Shown: positions 25,684-36,468, numbered from the stretch's first letter. The stretch: DNA of 64,000 bases from Rhodococcoides corynebacterioides (GCF_019834675.1 NZ_JABUBU010000008.1:1-64000); one strand, 5' to 3'. Program-made: numbers and translations. The notes: generated by a model from the letters alone, not told the origin.

Positions 25684-26847
25684 ATGAGCACTCACGTGGC
25701 ACGCGACTACTACGGCACCCTGGGCGTCGACAGCAAGGCCAGCGACCAGGAGATCAAACGCGCCTACCGCAAGCTCGCGCGGGAGTACCACCCGGACGTC
25801 AACCCCGACGAGGCCGCCCAGGCCAAGTTCAAGGACATCAGCGCCGCGTACGAGGTGCTGTCCGATCCGGAGAAGCGGCGCATCGTCGACCTCGGCGGTG
25901 ACCCGCTGGCCGGGGGCGGCGGCGGGGGAGCGGGCGGCTTCGGCGGCGCGGGCTTCGGCGGTGGTCTCGGCGACGTCTTCGAGGCGTTCTTCGGCGGTGG
26001 CGGCGGGGGCACGCGTGGGCCGCGCGGGCGCGTCCAGCCCGGCTCGGACTCGCTGCTGCGCACCACGCTGACCCTCGAGGAGTGCGCCACCGGCGTGACC
26101 AAGCACATCGCCGTCGACACGGCGATCCTGTGCGACGTCTGCACCGGATCGGGTACCAACGGCGACTCGAAGCCCGTGCGCTGCGAGACCTGCGGCGGCG
26201 CCGGCGAGGTGCAGTCGGTGCAGCGCTCGTTCCTCGGTCAGGTGATGACCGCGCGTCCGTGCCCCACGTGCCGCGGCGCCGGCGAGACCATCCCCGACCC
26301 CTGCCGCAAGTGCGCGGGCGACGGACGCGTCCGGTCCCGGCGGGACCTGGCCGTCAAGGTGCCCGCGGGTGTCGGCAGCGGTATGCGGATCCGCCTCGCG
26401 GGCCAGGGCGAGGTCGGCCCCGGCGGCGGGCCCGCGGGCGACGTCTACGCCGAGGTGGTCGAGAAGACCCACTCGACGTTCGTGCGCGACGGCGACGATC
26501 TGCACTGCACCATTCGCGTGCCGATGGCCGAGGCGGCCCTGGGCACGCAGGTGACCGTCGAGGGCATCCTCGGCGGACCCACCGAGATCTCCATCGAGCC
26601 CGGCACCCAGCCGGGTGCGGTGCAGGTTCTGCGCGGGCACGGCATGCCGAAGCTGCGCAGCGGCGTCCGCGGCGATCTCCACGCGCACCTCGACGTGGTG
26701 ATTCCCGCCCGCCTCGACTCCACCGAGACCAAGCTGCTCAAGCAGCTGCGCAAGCACCGCGAGCGTGACCACGCCGAGGTGGTGACCACGTCCTCCCAGC
26801 ACACGGGTGGGCTGTTCTCGCGTCTGCGCGACGCTTTCTCCCGCTGA
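25684..26847 (+). CDS. dnaJ: Molecular chaperone DnaJ (DnaJ2 type)
   Basis: About 387 residues; Hsp40 co-chaperone stimulating DnaK ATPase. The J domain holds YHPDVN, followed by a Gly/Phe-rich linker. Four zinc-binding repeats follow ([32 protein letters not shown]), then the substrate-binding C-terminal domains. The start is uncertain between ATG 25666, ATG 25684 and GTG 25696; the last gives the usual [10 protein letters not shown] beginning, while 25684 has AGAGG close upstream. Its coupling with hrcA marks it as the HrcA-linked dnaJ2 rather than the dnaK-linked copy. Confidence 0.94.
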   Translation: MSTHVARDYYGTLGVDSKASDQEIKRAYRKLAREYHPDVNPDEAAQAKFKDISAAYEVLSDPEKRRIVDLGGDPLAGGGGGGAGGFGGAGFGGGLGDVFEAFFGGGGGGTRGPRGRVQPGSDSLLRTTLTLEECATGVTKHIAVDTAILCDVCTGSGTNGDSKPVRCETCGGAGEVQSVQRSFLGQVMTARPCPTCRGAGETIPDPCRKCAGDGRVRSRRDLAVKVPAGVGSGMRIRLAGQGEVGPGGGPAGDVYAEVVEKTHSTFVRDGDDLHCTIRVPMAEAALGTQVTVEGILGGPTEISIEPGTQPGAVQVLRGHGMPKLRSGVRGDLHAHLDVVIPARLDSTETKLLKQLRKHRERDHAEVVTTSSQHTGGLFSRLRDAFSR

Positions 26848-26850
26848 GTC

Positions 26851-27642
26851 GTGGTCGCCAGCGTCTTTCACCTCGCGCCGGTTCCGCCCGTCGGGTCGCG
26901 CGGGGTGCTGGACGGACCCGAGGGCCGGCACGCGGTGATGGTGCGCCGCACCGCCGTCGGTGACCGCATCGTGCTGTCCGACGGCCGGGGCGCCCTGGCC
27001 ACCGTCGAGGTGACCGGGACCGCGCGCGACGCTCTGGACTTCGTCGTCGACGACGTGCGGACGGTGCCCGAGCCGACGCCGCCGGTGACCGTGGTGCAGG
27101 CGTTGCCGAAATCCGACCGCGCCGAGCTCGCCGTGGAGACGGCCACCGAAGCGGGTGTCGACGTCGTCGTGCCGTGGCAGGCGTCGCGGTGCGTCTCACG
27201 GTGGTCCGGCCCCAAGGCGGACAAGGGTGTCGCCAAGTGGCGGCACGCGGCCCTCGCCGCCGCCAAACAGTCGCGCCGCGCCCGGTTCCCCGAGGTCACC
27301 GACCTCGCCTCGACGGCCGACGTCCTCGACCTCGTCGCCGGGTGTGTCCACGACGGCGGGGTGGCGTTGGCGCTGCACGAGTCGGCGCGGGAGCCGCTGG
27401 CGGACGCCGGGTTGCGGTCGGCGTCCCGCATCGTGCTGATCGTCGGGCCCGAGGGCGGGTTGTCCGACGAGGAACTCGCGGCGCTGACGGCGGCGGGCGC
27501 CCGGCCGACGGTCCTGGGGCCGACGGTGCTGCGGACGTCCACGGCGGCGTCGGTGGCGTTGGGGGCGATCGGGGTGCTGACCGACCGGTGGTCGGGCGGG
27601 TCGCCCCTCGCGGTTCCGCCCTCGAAGCACCCCACGGAGTGA
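26851..27642 (+). CDS. rsmE: 16S rRNA m3U1498 methyltransferase RsmE
   Basis: 263-residue SPOUT-class methyltransferase that modifies U1498 of 16S rRNA with S-adenosylmethionine. It has an N-terminal PUA-like domain and then the knotted domain with IVGPEGGLSDEELAAL and LGPTVLRTSTAASVALG. The GTG at 26851 starts three bases after the dnaJ2 stop, so it is part of the same operon. Confidence 0.94.
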   Translation: MVASVFHLAPVPPVGSRGVLDGPEGRHAVMVRRTAVGDRIVLSDGRGALATVEVTGTARDALDFVVDDVRTVPEPTPPVTVVQALPKSDRAELAVETATEAGVDVVVPWQASRCVSRWSGPKADKGVAKWRHAALAAAKQSRRARFPEVTDLASTADVLDLVAGCVHDGGVALALHESAREPLADAGLRSASRIVLIVGPEGGLSDEELAALTAAGARPTVLGPTVLRTSTAASVALGAIGVLTDRWSGGSPLAVPPSKHPTE

Positions 27643-27669
27643 TCGGAATGCCGTGTCGGTGGGCGCGGT

Positions 27670-27718
27670 TAGACTCGAGGGATCAGAGCACCGCAGTTCA
27701 CGCGGACCGCAGTTCACG
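27670..27718 (+). promoter_or_regulatory. phoH promoter region: TAGACT plus a 13-bp direct repeat
   Basis: TAGACT at 27670-27675 fits TAnnnT and would give a leader of about 65 bases. Within it ACCGCAGTTCACG occurs twice, at 27690-27702 and 27706-27718, sixteen bases apart. The repeat could bind a regulator or fold with downstream RNA; no partner is evident. Confidence 0.45.
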
Positions 27719-27746
27719 AGCACCGAAAGCAGGCCATACCGCACAC

Positions 27747-28826
27747 GTGACAGACAACGTTTCTCGTTCCTCGGCCGCCCGGTCTGCTCGGGTCTCCGCC
27801 CGCCCGCTGCTGAGCGAAGCCGCAGTGCCCGCGGTGTCCTCTACGTCAGAGTCGTTCGAACTCGACCCGGCCGTCATGTTCCCGCTGCTCGGATCGGCCG
27901 ACGAGAACCTCCGCGCTCTCGAACAGGTGCTGTCCGCCGACGTCCACGTGCGCGGCAACGTCGTGACGCTCGACGGTGTGCCGTCGGACATCGCCGTCGG
28001 CAAGCGGGTGCTGACCGAACTCGCCGGGGTGGTCGCGGCCGGCGGTCCGGTCACGCCGGACGCGGTGCGGCGCACCGTCGCGATGCTGCACGGTGGGGTC
28101 AGCGAGACGCCCGCGGAGGTGCTCAGCCTCGACATCCTGTCCCGGCGCGGCAAGACCATTCGGCCCAAGACGCTGAACCAGAAGCGCTACGTCGACGCGA
28201 TCGACGCCAACACCATCGTCTTCGGGGTCGGTCCGGCCGGCACCGGCAAGACCTACCTCGCCATGGCGAAGGCGGTGCAGGCGCTGCAGGCCAAGCAGAT
28301 CTCGCGCATCATCCTGACCCGGCCGGCGGTCGAGGCGGGGGAGCGGTTGGGGTTCCTGCCCGGCACCCTGCACGACAAGATCGATCCGTACCTGCGCCCG
28401 CTGCACGACGCGCTGCACGACATGATGGACGTCGAGGCGATTCCCAAGCTGATGCAGGCCGGGATCATCGAGGTGGCTCCGCTGGCCTACATGCGCGGCC
28501 GCACGCTCAACGACGCGTTCATCATTCTCGACGAGGCGCAGAACACCACCGCCGAGCAGATGAAGATGTTCCTCACTCGTCTGGGGTTCAACTCCAAGAT
28601 CGTCGTCACCGGCGACATCACCCAGGTGGACCTGCCCGGTGGCTCGACGTCGGGGCTGCGCGCGGCGACGGAGATCCTCACCGACATCGACGACATCCAC
28701 TTCGCCCGGCTCGACTCGTCGGACGTCGTACGTCACCGGCTCGTCTCGAGCATCGTCGACGCCTACGACCGCCACGACGCGGCCCGTGAGGGCGCCGGAC
28801 CGAATCGCGCCGCTCGCCGCCGGTGA
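27747..28826 (+). CDS. phoH: PhoH-family ATPase
   Basis: 359-residue PhoH-like P-loop protein. Walker A GPAGTGKT is at 162-169 and Walker B LDEAQNT near 262; the N-terminal part (about 40-130) is the KH-like segment found in this family. PhoH proteins are thought to act on RNA with YbeY, which is encoded next. The GTG at 27747 is the first start after the promoter, and the Ser/Ala-rich first 35 residues vary among relatives. Despite the name, phosphate regulation is not implied. Confidence 0.92.
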   Translation: MTDNVSRSSAARSARVSARPLLSEAAVPAVSSTSESFELDPAVMFPLLGSADENLRALEQVLSADVHVRGNVVTLDGVPSDIAVGKRVLTELAGVVAAGGPVTPDAVRRTVAMLHGGVSETPAEVLSLDILSRRGKTIRPKTLNQKRYVDAIDANTIVFGVGPAGTGKTYLAMAKAVQALQAKQISRIILTRPAVEAGERLGFLPGTLHDKIDPYLRPLHDALHDMMDVEAIPKLMQAGIIEVAPLAYMRGRTLNDAFIILDEAQNTTAEQMKMFLTRLGFNSKIVVTGDITQVDLPGGSTSGLRAATEILTDIDDIHFARLDSSDVVRHRLVSSIVDAYDRHDAAREGAGPNRAARRR

Positions 28827-28863
28827 TTCCGGTCGGGCGGTCGACGTCGATTACGGTGATCGC

Positions 28864-29415
28864 ATGAGCATCGAGGTCTCCAACGAATCCGGAATGGACG
28901 TCGGCGAGGAGAACCTGATCTCGGTCGCGCGGTTCGCGATCGAGCGCATGGACGTCCACCCGGCCGCGGAGCTGTCGATGGTGCTCGTCGATTCGCCCAC
29001 CATGGCCGACCTGCACCTGCGGTGGATGGACCTGCCCGGTCCGACGGACGTGATGTCCTTCCCGATGGACGAGCTGGAACCGGGCGGGCGGCCGGATGCC
29101 CCCGAGCCCGGCCCGTCGATGCTCGGCGACATCGTGCTCTGCCCGTCGTTCGCGGCCGATCAGGCGGAGAAGGCCGGCCACTCGCTCGAGCACGAGTTGG
29201 CCCTGCTCACCGTGCACGGGGTGCTCCACCTGCTGGGGTACGACCACGCCGAGCCGGACGAGGAGAAGGAGATGTTCGGTCTGCAGAACAGCCTCCTCGA
29301 GGAGTGGTACGAGAGCCTGCGCCGCAGCGAGCTCGAGGCCGCGGCGGCCGAGCGCGACGCGCGGCTGCTGGGCAAGACCGGCTTCACCTCGCCCGGCGGT
29401 GAGTCCGCCCGGTGA
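28864..29415 (+). CDS. ybeY: Endoribonuclease YbeY (rRNA maturation factor)
   Basis: 183-residue zinc metalloprotein acting in 16S rRNA 3'-end maturation and ribosome quality control. The metal site [11 protein letters not shown] is intact near residues 119-129. The C-terminus has an extra charged tail of about 25 residues. TACGGT at 28852-28857 ends six bases before the ATG, so it may have its own leaderless promoter as well as read-through from phoH. Its stop overlaps the next gene (GTGA). Confidence 0.95.
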   Translation: MSIEVSNESGMDVGEENLISVARFAIERMDVHPAAELSMVLVDSPTMADLHLRWMDLPGPTDVMSFPMDELEPGGRPDAPEPGPSMLGDIVLCPSFAADQAEKAGHSLEHELALLTVHGVLHLLGYDHAEPDEEKEMFGLQNSLLEEWYESLRRSELEAAAAERDARLLGKTGFTSPGGESAR

Positions 29416-30779
29416 CCGACGCTCCGGCCCTGTTCGTGCTGGCGGTACTGCTGGTGCCGCTGGGGGGACTGTTCGCCGCCGTCGACTCGGCGATCAACAC
29501 GGTGTCCTCGGCGCGGGTCGAGGAGATGGTCAAGGACCAGCGCGGCGGCGCCGTCGAACTGCTCCGCGTGCTCGGGGACCGACCGCGGTACGTCAACCTC
29601 ATGGTGCTGTTGCGCATCCTGTGCGAGATCGGCTCGACCGTCGTCTTCGCGGGCGCCCTGCTGGACCTGCTCGAACCCGCCGTGGCCCTCGGTGTCGCCG
29701 CCGCGGTGATGGTGGTGATCGACTACGTCGTCATCGGTGTCGGGCCCCGCACGCTCGGTCGCCAGCACGCCTACTCCATCTCGCTCGGTGCGGCGTATCC
29801 CCTGCGGGCGCTCGGGGTGCTGCTGGGACCGATCAGCCGGCTGCTGATCCTCGTGGGCAACGCGATCACCCCCGGCCGCGGTTTCCGCAACGGCCCCTTC
29901 GCCTCCGAGATCGAACTGCGCGAACTGGTCGATCTGGCGCAGGAACGCGGCGTCGTGGCGGCCGAGGAACGGCAGATGATCCAGTCGGTGTTCGAACTCG
30001 GCGACACGTCCGCGCGCGAGGTCATGGTGCCGCGCACGGAAATGGTGTGGATCGAGCGCGGCAAGTCGGCCGGACAGGCCACCTCCCTCGCCGTGCGCAG
30101 CGGCCACTCCCGCATCCCGGTCATCGGAGAGAACGTCGACGACGTCCTCGGTGTGGTCTATCTCAAGGACCTGGTCGAGCGGACCTACACGTCGTCGGAC
30201 GGTGGACGGAGCGTGCGAGTCGACGACATCATGCGACCGGCCGTGTTCGTGCCCGACTCCAAGCCGCTCGACGGACTGCTCGCGGACATGCAGCGGGACC
30301 GCAACCACATGGCGGTGCTCGTCGACGAGTACGGCGGCACCGCCGGTCTGGTGACCATCGAGGACGTGCTCGAGGAGATCGTCGGCGAGATCGCGGACGA
30401 GTACGACACCGACGAGGTCGCACCCGTCGATCCGTTGGGGGACGGCCGCATCCGGGTGTCGTCGCGTCTGCCGCTCGAGGACCTCGGCGAGCTGTTCGAC
30501 ATCGAGATCGACAACGACGAGGTCGACACCGTGGGCGGTCTGCTGTCCTACGAGATCGGCCGTGTTCCGCTTCCCGGATCGGTCGTCGAGGCGCACGGTC
30601 TGCGACTGCTCGCCGAGGGCGGACGCGACACCCGCGGGCGCGTGCGGGTGCACACGGTGCTGGCCGAGAAGCTCGACCGCGACGACGAGGACACCACCGA
30701 CCGCGCGTCGGGTCGAGACAGAGGTAACCCCGGATCGGCCGACGGTGCCGAGACGCAGCGTGAGGAGCATCGGAGATGA
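29412..30779 (+). CDS. CNNM/HlyC-CorC family membrane protein with CBS pair
   Basis: 455 residues: a CNNM transmembrane domain (about 1-180, four hydrophobic segments), a pair of CBS domains (about 200-325) and a C-terminal CorC_HlyC domain (about 345-420). The family is linked to magnesium/cobalt export and is sometimes misnamed hemolysin. CBS domains usually sense ATP or Mg. The GTG overlaps the ybeY stop and the gene's own stop overlaps the era ATG, so it is co-translated with both. Confidence 0.9.
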   Translation: MTDAPALFVLAVLLVPLGGLFAAVDSAINTVSSARVEEMVKDQRGGAVELLRVLGDRPRYVNLMVLLRILCEIGSTVVFAGALLDLLEPAVALGVAAAVMVVIDYVVIGVGPRTLGRQHAYSISLGAAYPLRALGVLLGPISRLLILVGNAITPGRGFRNGPFASEIELRELVDLAQERGVVAAEERQMIQSVFELGDTSAREVMVPRTEMVWIERGKSAGQATSLAVRSGHSRIPVIGENVDDVLGVVYLKDLVERTYTSSDGGRSVRVDDIMRPAVFVPDSKPLDGLLADMQRDRNHMAVLVDEYGGTAGLVTIEDVLEEIVGEIADEYDTDEVAPVDPLGDGRIRVSSRLPLEDLGELFDIEIDNDEVDTVGGLLSYEIGRVPLPGSVVEAHGLRLLAEGGRDTRGRVRVHTVLAEKLDRDDEDTTDRASGRDRGNPGSADGAETQREEHRR

Positions 30780-31699
30780 CCGGAACCGACCAGGGCGAGG
30801 AGTCGGACTTCCGGTCCGGATTCGTCTGCTTCGTGGGACGGCCGAACACCGGCAAGTCCACCCTGACCAACGCGTTGGTGGGCAGCAAGATCGCCATCAC
30901 GTCGTCGCGCCCGCAGACCACCCGCCACACCATCCGCGGGATCGTCCACCGGGACCACGCCCAGCTGATCCTCGTGGACACGCCCGGGCTGCACCGTCCC
31001 CGGACCTTGCTGGGGCAGCGGCTCAACGACCTGGTGCGCGACACTTACTCCGAGGTCGACGCCATCGGCTTCTGCATCCCCGCCGACGAGAAGATCGGCC
31101 CCGGCGACCGGTTCATCCTCGAGCAGGTCCGCGCCAACGCGCCGCGCACCCCGGTGGTGGGGCTGGTCACCAAGATCGACAAGGTGTCCAAGCAGCGGCT
31201 CATGGAGCAGCTGGTGGCCGTCTCGACACTGCTCGGCGGCGACGCCGAGGTGGTGCCCGTGTCCGCGGCGTCGGGGGAGCAGGTCGAGGTGGTGGTCGAC
31301 GTCTTCGCGTCCGTCCTGCCGCCCGGCCCGGCGTTCTACCCCGACGGCGAGCTCACCGACGAGCCCGAGGACACCATGATGGCCGAGCTCATCCGCGAGG
31401 CCGCGCTGGAAGGCGTGCACGACGAGCTGCCGCACTCCCTCGCCGTGGTCATCGAGGAAGTCCTGCCCCGCGAGGGCCACGAGAACATGCTCGACGTCCA
31501 CGCCATCCTGTACGTCGAGCGGCAGTCGCAGAAGGCCATCGTCATCGGCAAGGGCGGTGCGCGGCTCCGCGAGGTCGGCACCGCCGCGCGGACGCAGATC
31601 GAGAAGCTGCTGGGAACCCGCGTCTACCTCGACCTGCACGTCAAGGTGGCCAAGGACTGGCAGCGCGACCCCAAGCAGATGGGCAAGCTCGGGTTCTGA
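30776..31699 (+). CDS. era: GTPase Era
   Basis: 307-residue ribosome-assembly GTPase that binds the 3' end of 16S rRNA. It shows G1 [10 protein letters not shown]3 DTPGLH and G4 TKID, and a C-terminal KH domain with [12 protein letters not shown]. It ends the phoH-ybeY-CNNM-era cluster, overlapping the previous gene by ATGA. An inverted repeat follows. Confidence 0.96.
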   Translation: MTGTDQGEESDFRSGFVCFVGRPNTGKSTLTNALVGSKIAITSSRPQTTRHTIRGIVHRDHAQLILVDTPGLHRPRTLLGQRLNDLVRDTYSEVDAIGFCIPADEKIGPGDRFILEQVRANAPRTPVVGLVTKIDKVSKQRLMEQLVAVSTLLGGDAEVVPVSAASGEQVEVVVDVFASVLPPGPAFYPDGELTDEPEDTMMAELIREAALEGVHDELPHSLAVVIEEVLPREGHENMLDVHAILYVERQSQKAIVIGKGGARLREVGTAARTQIEKLLGTRVYLDLHVKVAKDWQRDPKQMGKLGF

Positions 31700-31710
31700 C
31701 GGCGGTACCT

Positions 31711-31811
31711 GCGCGGGTTCTGGTCAGGTGCACCGGTTGCAACCCGTGCGGGTGGTTGGAGCCTGAGCAGGTGCCGGGGTGCGCGGGTTCCGGTCGGGTG
31801 CACCGGTTGCA
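31711..31811. repeat. 31-bp direct repeat, two copies 70 bp apart, after era
   Basis: Copies at 31711-31741 and 31781-31811 differ at two of 31 positions. They begin GCGCGGGTTC and end CACCGGTTGCA. A third, inverted and shortened copy starts at 31823, forming the hairpin listed next. No reading frame is served by this block. Confidence 0.8.
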
Positions 31812-31840
31812 GGCCGGGTGGCTGCAACCGGTGCACCCGA
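31794..31840. terminator. Strong hairpin between convergent era and fdhF-like genes
   Basis: An 18-base perfect stem, 31794-31811 with 31823-31840, around an 11-base loop. It lies eleven bases beyond the stop of the minus-strand gene ending at 31851 and 95 bases after era. It is likely a bidirectional terminator. Confidence 0.7.
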
Positions 31841-31850
31841 ACCGCGGGGA

Positions 31851-34214
31851 TCAGGACAGGTGTTCGGGCTGCGGGTGGGACTTGTGCCCCTCGTCCGACC
31901 GGACCTGATCCTGCCCGTCACCCGAGGCCGCGTGGTGCGCCGAGGCCGGGGTCAACGAGACGACGATGCCCTTGGACGTGGGGCAGTTGCTTTCCGCCGC
32001 AGTCGAATCGAGCGGCACCAGGGGGTTGGTCTCGGGGTAGTAGGCCGCGGCCGAGCCCTTCGGGGTCTTGTACTCGACGATGCGGAAGTTCTCCGCGCAG
32101 CGCACGCGGTCGTCGCCGTCCCAGCGGGTGGTGATGTCGACGAGGTCGCCGTCCCGGAAGCCGAGTTCGGCGATGTCGCCGCGGTGCATGAAGATCACGC
32201 GGCGTCCACCCTCGATGCCGCGGTAGCGGTCGGACAGTCCGTAGATGGTGGTGTTGAACTGGTCGTGGCTCCGGAACGTCTGCAGCAGCAGGTGTTTCGG
32301 CGGCACCTGCAGCGCCTCGATGGGCGAGACCGCGAACTGGCCCAGGCCCGATTCGGTCTGGAACGTCCGCGAATCGCGAGGCGGGTGTGGGAGAACGAAG
32401 CCGCCGGGGCGACGCACGTTCACCTCGTATCCCGCGCACCCCGGAACGACGCGCGAGATGTGCTCGCGGATGTTCCGGTAGTCGTCGCGGAAGCCCTTCC
32501 AGTCCAATCCGTAGCGGTCACCGATGGTGGCCTCCGCGATGCGGGTGAGGATCTCCACCTCGGACTTGAGGTACGGGCTGGCCGGCTCGAGCGGGCCGCG
32601 CGAGGAGTGCACCGAGCAGGTGGAGTCCTCCACCGAGATCCACTGCGGACCGCTGGCCTGGATGTCCTTCTCGGTGCGGCCCTTGGTCGGCAGGATCAAC
32701 GCCGTGTCCCCGCACACCAGGTGCGACCGGTTGATCTTGGTGGAGATGTGCACCGTCATCTTCGTGTTGCGCAGCGCCTGGAACGTCACGTCGGAATCCG
32801 GTGCGGCCTGGGCGAAGTTGCCGCCGAGTCCCAGGAAGAAGTGCGCCTTGCCGTCGCGCATGGCTCGGATGGAGTCGACGGTGTCCAGGCCGTTCTCCCG
32901 CGGCGGGTCGAAGCCGAACTCCTTCTGGATCGCGTCGAGGAAGTGCTGAGGCGCGCGCTCCCAGATGCCCATGGTGCGGTCGCCCTGGACGTTGGAGTGC
33001 CCGCGCACCGGGAGCAGTCCGGCGCCCGGCTTGCCGATGTTCCCCTGCAGGAAGGCGAGGTTGGTGATCTCCTTGACGGTGTTCACCGCATTGTGGTGCT
33101 GCGTGATGCCCATGGCCCAGCAGAAGACGGTGGCGGAGGAATCGCGCAGCATCCGCGCGGCGTCGGTGATGACGGCGCGGGACAGCCCGGTGGTCGCCTC
33201 CACCTCGGCCCAATCCAGCTTCTGAATGTGCTGCGTCCACAGGTCGAAACCGGTGGTGTGCTCGCGCACGAATTCGTGGTCCACCGCGCCCCACTCGAGC
33301 AACAGATGACCGAAGGCCTGGAACAGCGCCAGGTCACCGTTGATGCGGACCGGCAGGTGCATGTCCTCGAGGTCGGTTCCGGGGCCGACCATGCCGCGCG
33401 GGGTCTGCGGGTTCTTGAAGTTGATCAGCCCGGCTTCGCGCAGCGGGTTGATCGCCAGGATCTTCGCGCCGTTCTTCTTCGCCTTCTCGAGGGCGGAGAG
33501 CATGCGCGGATGGTTGGTGCCCGGGTTCTGGCCGGCGAGGACGATCAGCTCGGCGTTGTAGACGTCGTCGAGCGTGACGCTGGCCTTGCCGATGCCGATC
33601 GACTCCTGCAGCGCGATCGAGGTGGACTCGTGGCACATGTTGGAACAGTCCGGCAGGTTGTTGGTGCCGTAGGCGCGCACGAAGAGCTGGTAGACGAACG
33701 CGGACTCGTTGGACGCGCGGCCCGAGGTGTAGAAGACCGCCTCGTCCGGGTCGAGTGCGCGCAGCTGGGCGCCGATGAGGTCGAAGGCCTCGTCCCAGTC
33801 GATCTCCTCGTAGTGCGTGCCGCCGGGGCGCTTGACCATCGGGTGCGTGATGCGACCCTGCTGCCCGAGCCAGTGCTCGGTGTGCGAGTCGAGCTCGGCG
33901 ATGGAGTGGCGGGCGAAGAAGTCGGGGGTGGCGCGACGGGTGTCGGCCTCCTCGGCGACGGCTTTGGCGCCGTTCTCGCAGAACTCCGCGGTGTGCCGGT
34001 GGCCGGGATCGGGGTCGGGCCAGGCGCAGCTCATGCAGTCGAAGCCCTCGGCCTGGTTGAGGTCGAGCAGCGTCTTCGCGGTGCGGATCGGTCCCATCCG
34101 ATCGAGCGAGCGATACATCGACACCGCGACGGCGGTGGGCCCGGCGGCGTGGGTCTTGGGCTTCTCGACGGACAGGTCCGCCTCGTCGTAATCACGCACT
34201 CCGCGTGTGCTCAT
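31851..34214 (-). CDS. FdhF/YdeP-type molybdopterin oxidoreductase
   Basis: 787-residue molybdopterin enzyme of the formate-dehydrogenase-alpha/YdeP group. The characteristic FDCMSCAWPDP lies near residue 60, followed by the molybdopterin-binding and C-terminal dinucleotide-binding domains, the latter ending with a His/Pro-rich tail. No partner iron-sulfur or membrane subunit is encoded nearby, and the true substrate of this group is uncertain; formate oxidation is only one possibility. The ATG at 34214 follows a GA-rich ribosome site. The gene stands alone between two terminator-like regions. Confidence 0.9.
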   Translation of the reverse strand: MSTRGVRDYDEADLSVEKPKTHAAGPTAVAVSMYRSLDRMGPIRTAKTLLDLNQAEGFDCMSCAWPDPDPGHRHTAEFCENGAKAVAEEADTRRATPDFFARHSIAELDSHTEHWLGQQGRITHPMVKRPGGTHYEEIDWDEAFDLIGAQLRALDPDEAVFYTSGRASNESAFVYQLFVRAYGTNNLPDCSNMCHESTSIALQESIGIGKASVTLDDVYNAELIVLAGQNPGTNHPRMLSALEKAKKNGAKILAINPLREAGLINFKNPQTPRGMVGPGTDLEDMHLPVRINGDLALFQAFGHLLLEWGAVDHEFVREHTTGFDLWTQHIQKLDWAEVEATTGLSRAVITDAARMLRDSSATVFCWAMGITQHHNAVNTVKEITNLAFLQGNIGKPGAGLLPVRGHSNVQGDRTMGIWERAPQHFLDAIQKEFGFDPPRENGLDTVDSIRAMRDGKAHFFLGLGGNFAQAAPDSDVTFQALRNTKMTVHISTKINRSHLVCGDTALILPTKGRTEKDIQASGPQWISVEDSTCSVHSSRGPLEPASPYLKSEVEILTRIAEATIGDRYGLDWKGFRDDYRNIREHISRVVPGCAGYEVNVRRPGGFVLPHPPRDSRTFQTESGLGQFAVSPIEALQVPPKHLLLQTFRSHDQFNTTIYGLSDRYRGIEGGRRVIFMHRGDIAELGFRDGDLVDITTRWDGDDRVRCAENFRIVEYKTPKGSAAAYYPETNPLVPLDSTAAESNCPTSKGIVVSLTPASAHHAASGDGQDQVRSDEGHKSHPQPEHLS

Positions 34215-34337
34215 GGCCACACTCTCTCTTCGGCTCGTCCCCCCGCATCGGACTGCTCTCGACAGTAACCCTGACCCGGCGAGACGCATCGGGGACCGGG
34301 GGCGTTCACCGCACGAGTACCCCGGCGCGGCGCGGGA

Positions 34338-34343
34338 TACCGT
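34338..34343 (+). promoter_or_regulatory. -10 element TACCGT, leaderless start of SRPBCC gene
   Basis: TACCGT ends seven bases before the GTG at 34351, which supports that start over the in-frame GTG at 34342. Confidence 0.55.
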
Positions 34344-34350
34344 GGGCGGC

Positions 34351-34848
34351 GTGCGCCTGCGAACCGTGTCCGATTCCATCGACGTCGCCGCGTCGCCCGA
34401 CGAGGTCTACGCCGCTCTCGCCGACCCCACCCGCATGGCTCAGTGGAGTCCCGAGAACACCGGCGCCGTCGTCGCCGACCCGAAACGCGGCGGAACCTAC
34501 GTCGGGATGACGTTCGTCGGCACCAACCGGCGTGGGGGAGCGCGGTGGTCGACGCGGTGCGTCGTCACGGCGGCGGAGCCGGGCCGACGCTTCGCGTTCG
34601 CCGTCCGGGCGATCGGGGTGGGCCGGCCGATCCTCCCGACGCCGATCGCGTCGTGGGAGTACCGATTCGAGCCCGTCGACGGCGGGACGCGGGTCACCGA
34701 GACCTGGACCGACGACCGTCCGTGGCCGGATGCGCTGGCCGCCGCCTTCGACAAGGTGGCGACGCGCGGCAGCCTGTTCGCCGACTTCCAACGCCGCAAC
34801 ATCGCCCGCACGCTCGCGTCGCTGCAGCGTGATCTCGGCGCGCCCTGA
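34351..34848 (+). CDS. SRPBCC (START-like) family protein
   Basis: 165 residues with the helix-grip fold signature SIDVAASPDEVYAALADPTRMAQWSPE, a WEYRFEPVDGGTRVTETW strand pair and a long C-terminal helix. Members bind hydrophobic ligands or act as polyketide-cyclase-like or coenzyme Q-binding proteins. No substrate can be deduced. It is divergent from the fdhF-like gene and 53 bases before recO, with its own leaderless-type promoter. Confidence 0.85.
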   Translation: MRLRTVSDSIDVAASPDEVYAALADPTRMAQWSPENTGAVVADPKRGGTYVGMTFVGTNRRGGARWSTRCVVTAAEPGRRFAFAVRAIGVGRPILPTPIASWEYRFEPVDGGTRVTETWTDDRPWPDALAAAFDKVATRGSLFADFQRRNIARTLASLQRDLGAP

Positions 34849-34901
34849 GCCCTCGCCGACAGGACACGCCGACGTGCCACACTGGACCACGTGGGTGAGT
34901 C

Positions 34902-35705
34902 GTGAGGTCCTATCGGGACCACGCCGTCGTCCTTCGTGAGCACAAGCTCGGCGAGGCCGACCGCATCGTGACGTTGTTGACCCGCGACCACGGTCTGGTC
35001 CGCGCGGTCGCGAAGGGCGTGCGGCGCACCACGTCGAAATTCGGTGCTCGGCTGGGCCCGTTCGCGCACATCGACGTCCAGCTGTATCCGGGGCGGAACC
35101 TCGACATCGTGACCCAGGTGCAGACGGTGAACGCGTTCGGCGCCGACATCGTCGCCGACTACGGCCGCTACACCACCGGCTGCGCGATCCTCGAGACCGC
35201 GGAGCGGCTCGCCGGAGAGGAGCACGCCCCCGCGCCTCGGCTGCACTCGCTGACCGTCGGTGCGCTGCGCACGCTGGGCTCCGGGGAGCGTCCGCCCGAG
35301 CTGATTCTCGACGCGTTCCTGTTGCGCGCCATGAACTTCGCGGGGTGGGCGCCGTCGCTGACCGAGTGCGCCACCTGCGCCGCGCCCGGCCCGCTGCGGG
35401 CCTTCCACGTCGTGGCGGGCGGTGCGGTGTGCACGCAGTGCCGGCCCGCCGGGTCCTCCACCCCGGCGGTGGGCGTCCTCGATCTGATGGCCGCGTTGCA
35501 GAGCGGGGACTGGCCGTCGGCCGTCGCGACGACCGAGTCGGTGCGCTCGCAGGCCAGCGGCCTGGTCGCCGCGCATCTGCAGTGGCACCTGGAACGACAG
35601 TTGCGGACGTTGCCCCTGGTCGAGCGCCGCGCGTCCGATCACGCGGCTGTCGGGCAGGATGAGACGCGTGATCCGTCGCCGCGAGCAGCCGACCCCGTCC
35701 GATAG
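34902..35705 (+). CDS. recO: DNA repair protein RecO
   Basis: 267-residue mediator that loads RecA at gaps with RecR. It has an N-terminal OB fold ([26 protein letters not shown]) and a helical domain with a zinc-knuckle-like CATC...CTQC. The GTG at 34902 is the natural start. The 3' end overlaps uppS by 47 bases. Confidence 0.95.
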   Translation: MRSYRDHAVVLREHKLGEADRIVTLLTRDHGLVRAVAKGVRRTTSKFGARLGPFAHIDVQLYPGRNLDIVTQVQTVNAFGADIVADYGRYTTGCAILETAERLAGEEHAPAPRLHSLTVGALRTLGSGERPPELILDAFLLRAMNFAGWAPSLTECATCAAPGPLRAFHVVAGGAVCTQCRPAGSSTPAVGVLDLMAALQSGDWPSAVATTESVRSQASGLVAAHLQWHLERQLRTLPLVERRASDHAAVGQDETRDPSPRAADPVR

Positions 35706-36468
35706 TCGCGTCGTGCGCCCCCCGACTCCGCATCCGTCGGGGGCGCGGGCGCCGATCCTGCAGCCGGAGCTTATCCCGCGGCACGTGGCGTTGGTCATGG
35801 ACGGCAACGGGCGGTGGGCGCAGGACCGCGGCCTGCCCCGCACGGCCGGCCACGAACGCGGCGAGGCGGTGCTCATGGACACCGTCGAAGGCTGCATCGA
35901 GGTGGGCGTGCGCTGGCTGTCGGCCTACGCGTTCTCCACCGAGAACTGGCGACGCAGTCCCGACGAGGTCAAGTTCCTCATGGGCTTCAACCGCGACGTC
36001 ATCCGTCGACGTCGCGACGAGATGCACGAGATGGGCGTCCGGGTGCGGTGGGCGGGACGTCGACCGCGGCTGTGGCGCAGCGTGATCCGCGAACTCGAGA
36101 TCGCCGAGGAACTGACGAAGGACAACACCGTCATGACGCTCACGATGTGCGTCAACTACGGCGGCCGGGCGGAGATCGTCGACGCCGCCCGCGAGATCGC
36201 GCGACGCGCCGCGGCCGGGCAGCTGGACCCGGAGAAGATCTCCGAGACGTCGTTCGCCCGCTACCTCGACGAGGCCGACATGCCCGACGTCGACCTGTTC
36301 CTGCGCCCGTCCGGCGAGCAACGCACGTCGAACTTCCTGCTCTGGCAGTCGGCCTACGCCGAGATGGTGTTCCAGGAGAAACTGTTCCCGGATTTCGACC
36401 GCCGCGACCTCTGGACCGCGTGCGTCGAATTCGCCTCGCGGGACCGACGGTTCGGGGGAGTGAAATGA
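35659..36468 (+). CDS. uppS: Isoprenyl (decaprenyl-type) diphosphate synthase, cis
   Basis: 269-residue cis-prenyltransferase making the long-chain polyprenyl carrier for cell-wall synthesis. It carries the family motifs [24 protein letters not shown] and [22 protein letters not shown]. In mycobacteria the recO neighbour makes decaprenyl diphosphate, so that length is inferred. Start ATG 35659 or GTG 35668; the latter has AGGA eight bases upstream. Its stop overlaps the next ATG (ATGA). Confidence 0.95.
   Translation: MRRVIRRREQPTPSDSRVVRPPTPHPSGARAPILQPELIPRHVALVMDGNGRWAQDRGLPRTAGHERGEAVLMDTVEGCIEVGVRWLSAYAFSTENWRRSPDEVKFLMGFNRDVIRRRRDEMHEMGVRVRWAGRRPRLWRSVIRELEIAEELTKDNTVMTLTMCVNYGGRAEIVDAAREIARRAAAGQLDPEKISETSFARYLDEADMPDVDLFLRPSGEQRTSNFLLWQSAYAEMVFQEKLFPDFDRRDLWTACVEFASRDRRFGGVK

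Noticed and set aside
31700-31850. Small gene in the repeat block after era
   Set aside because: Frames through the repeats have no consistent start or ribosome site and are explained by the hairpin structure.
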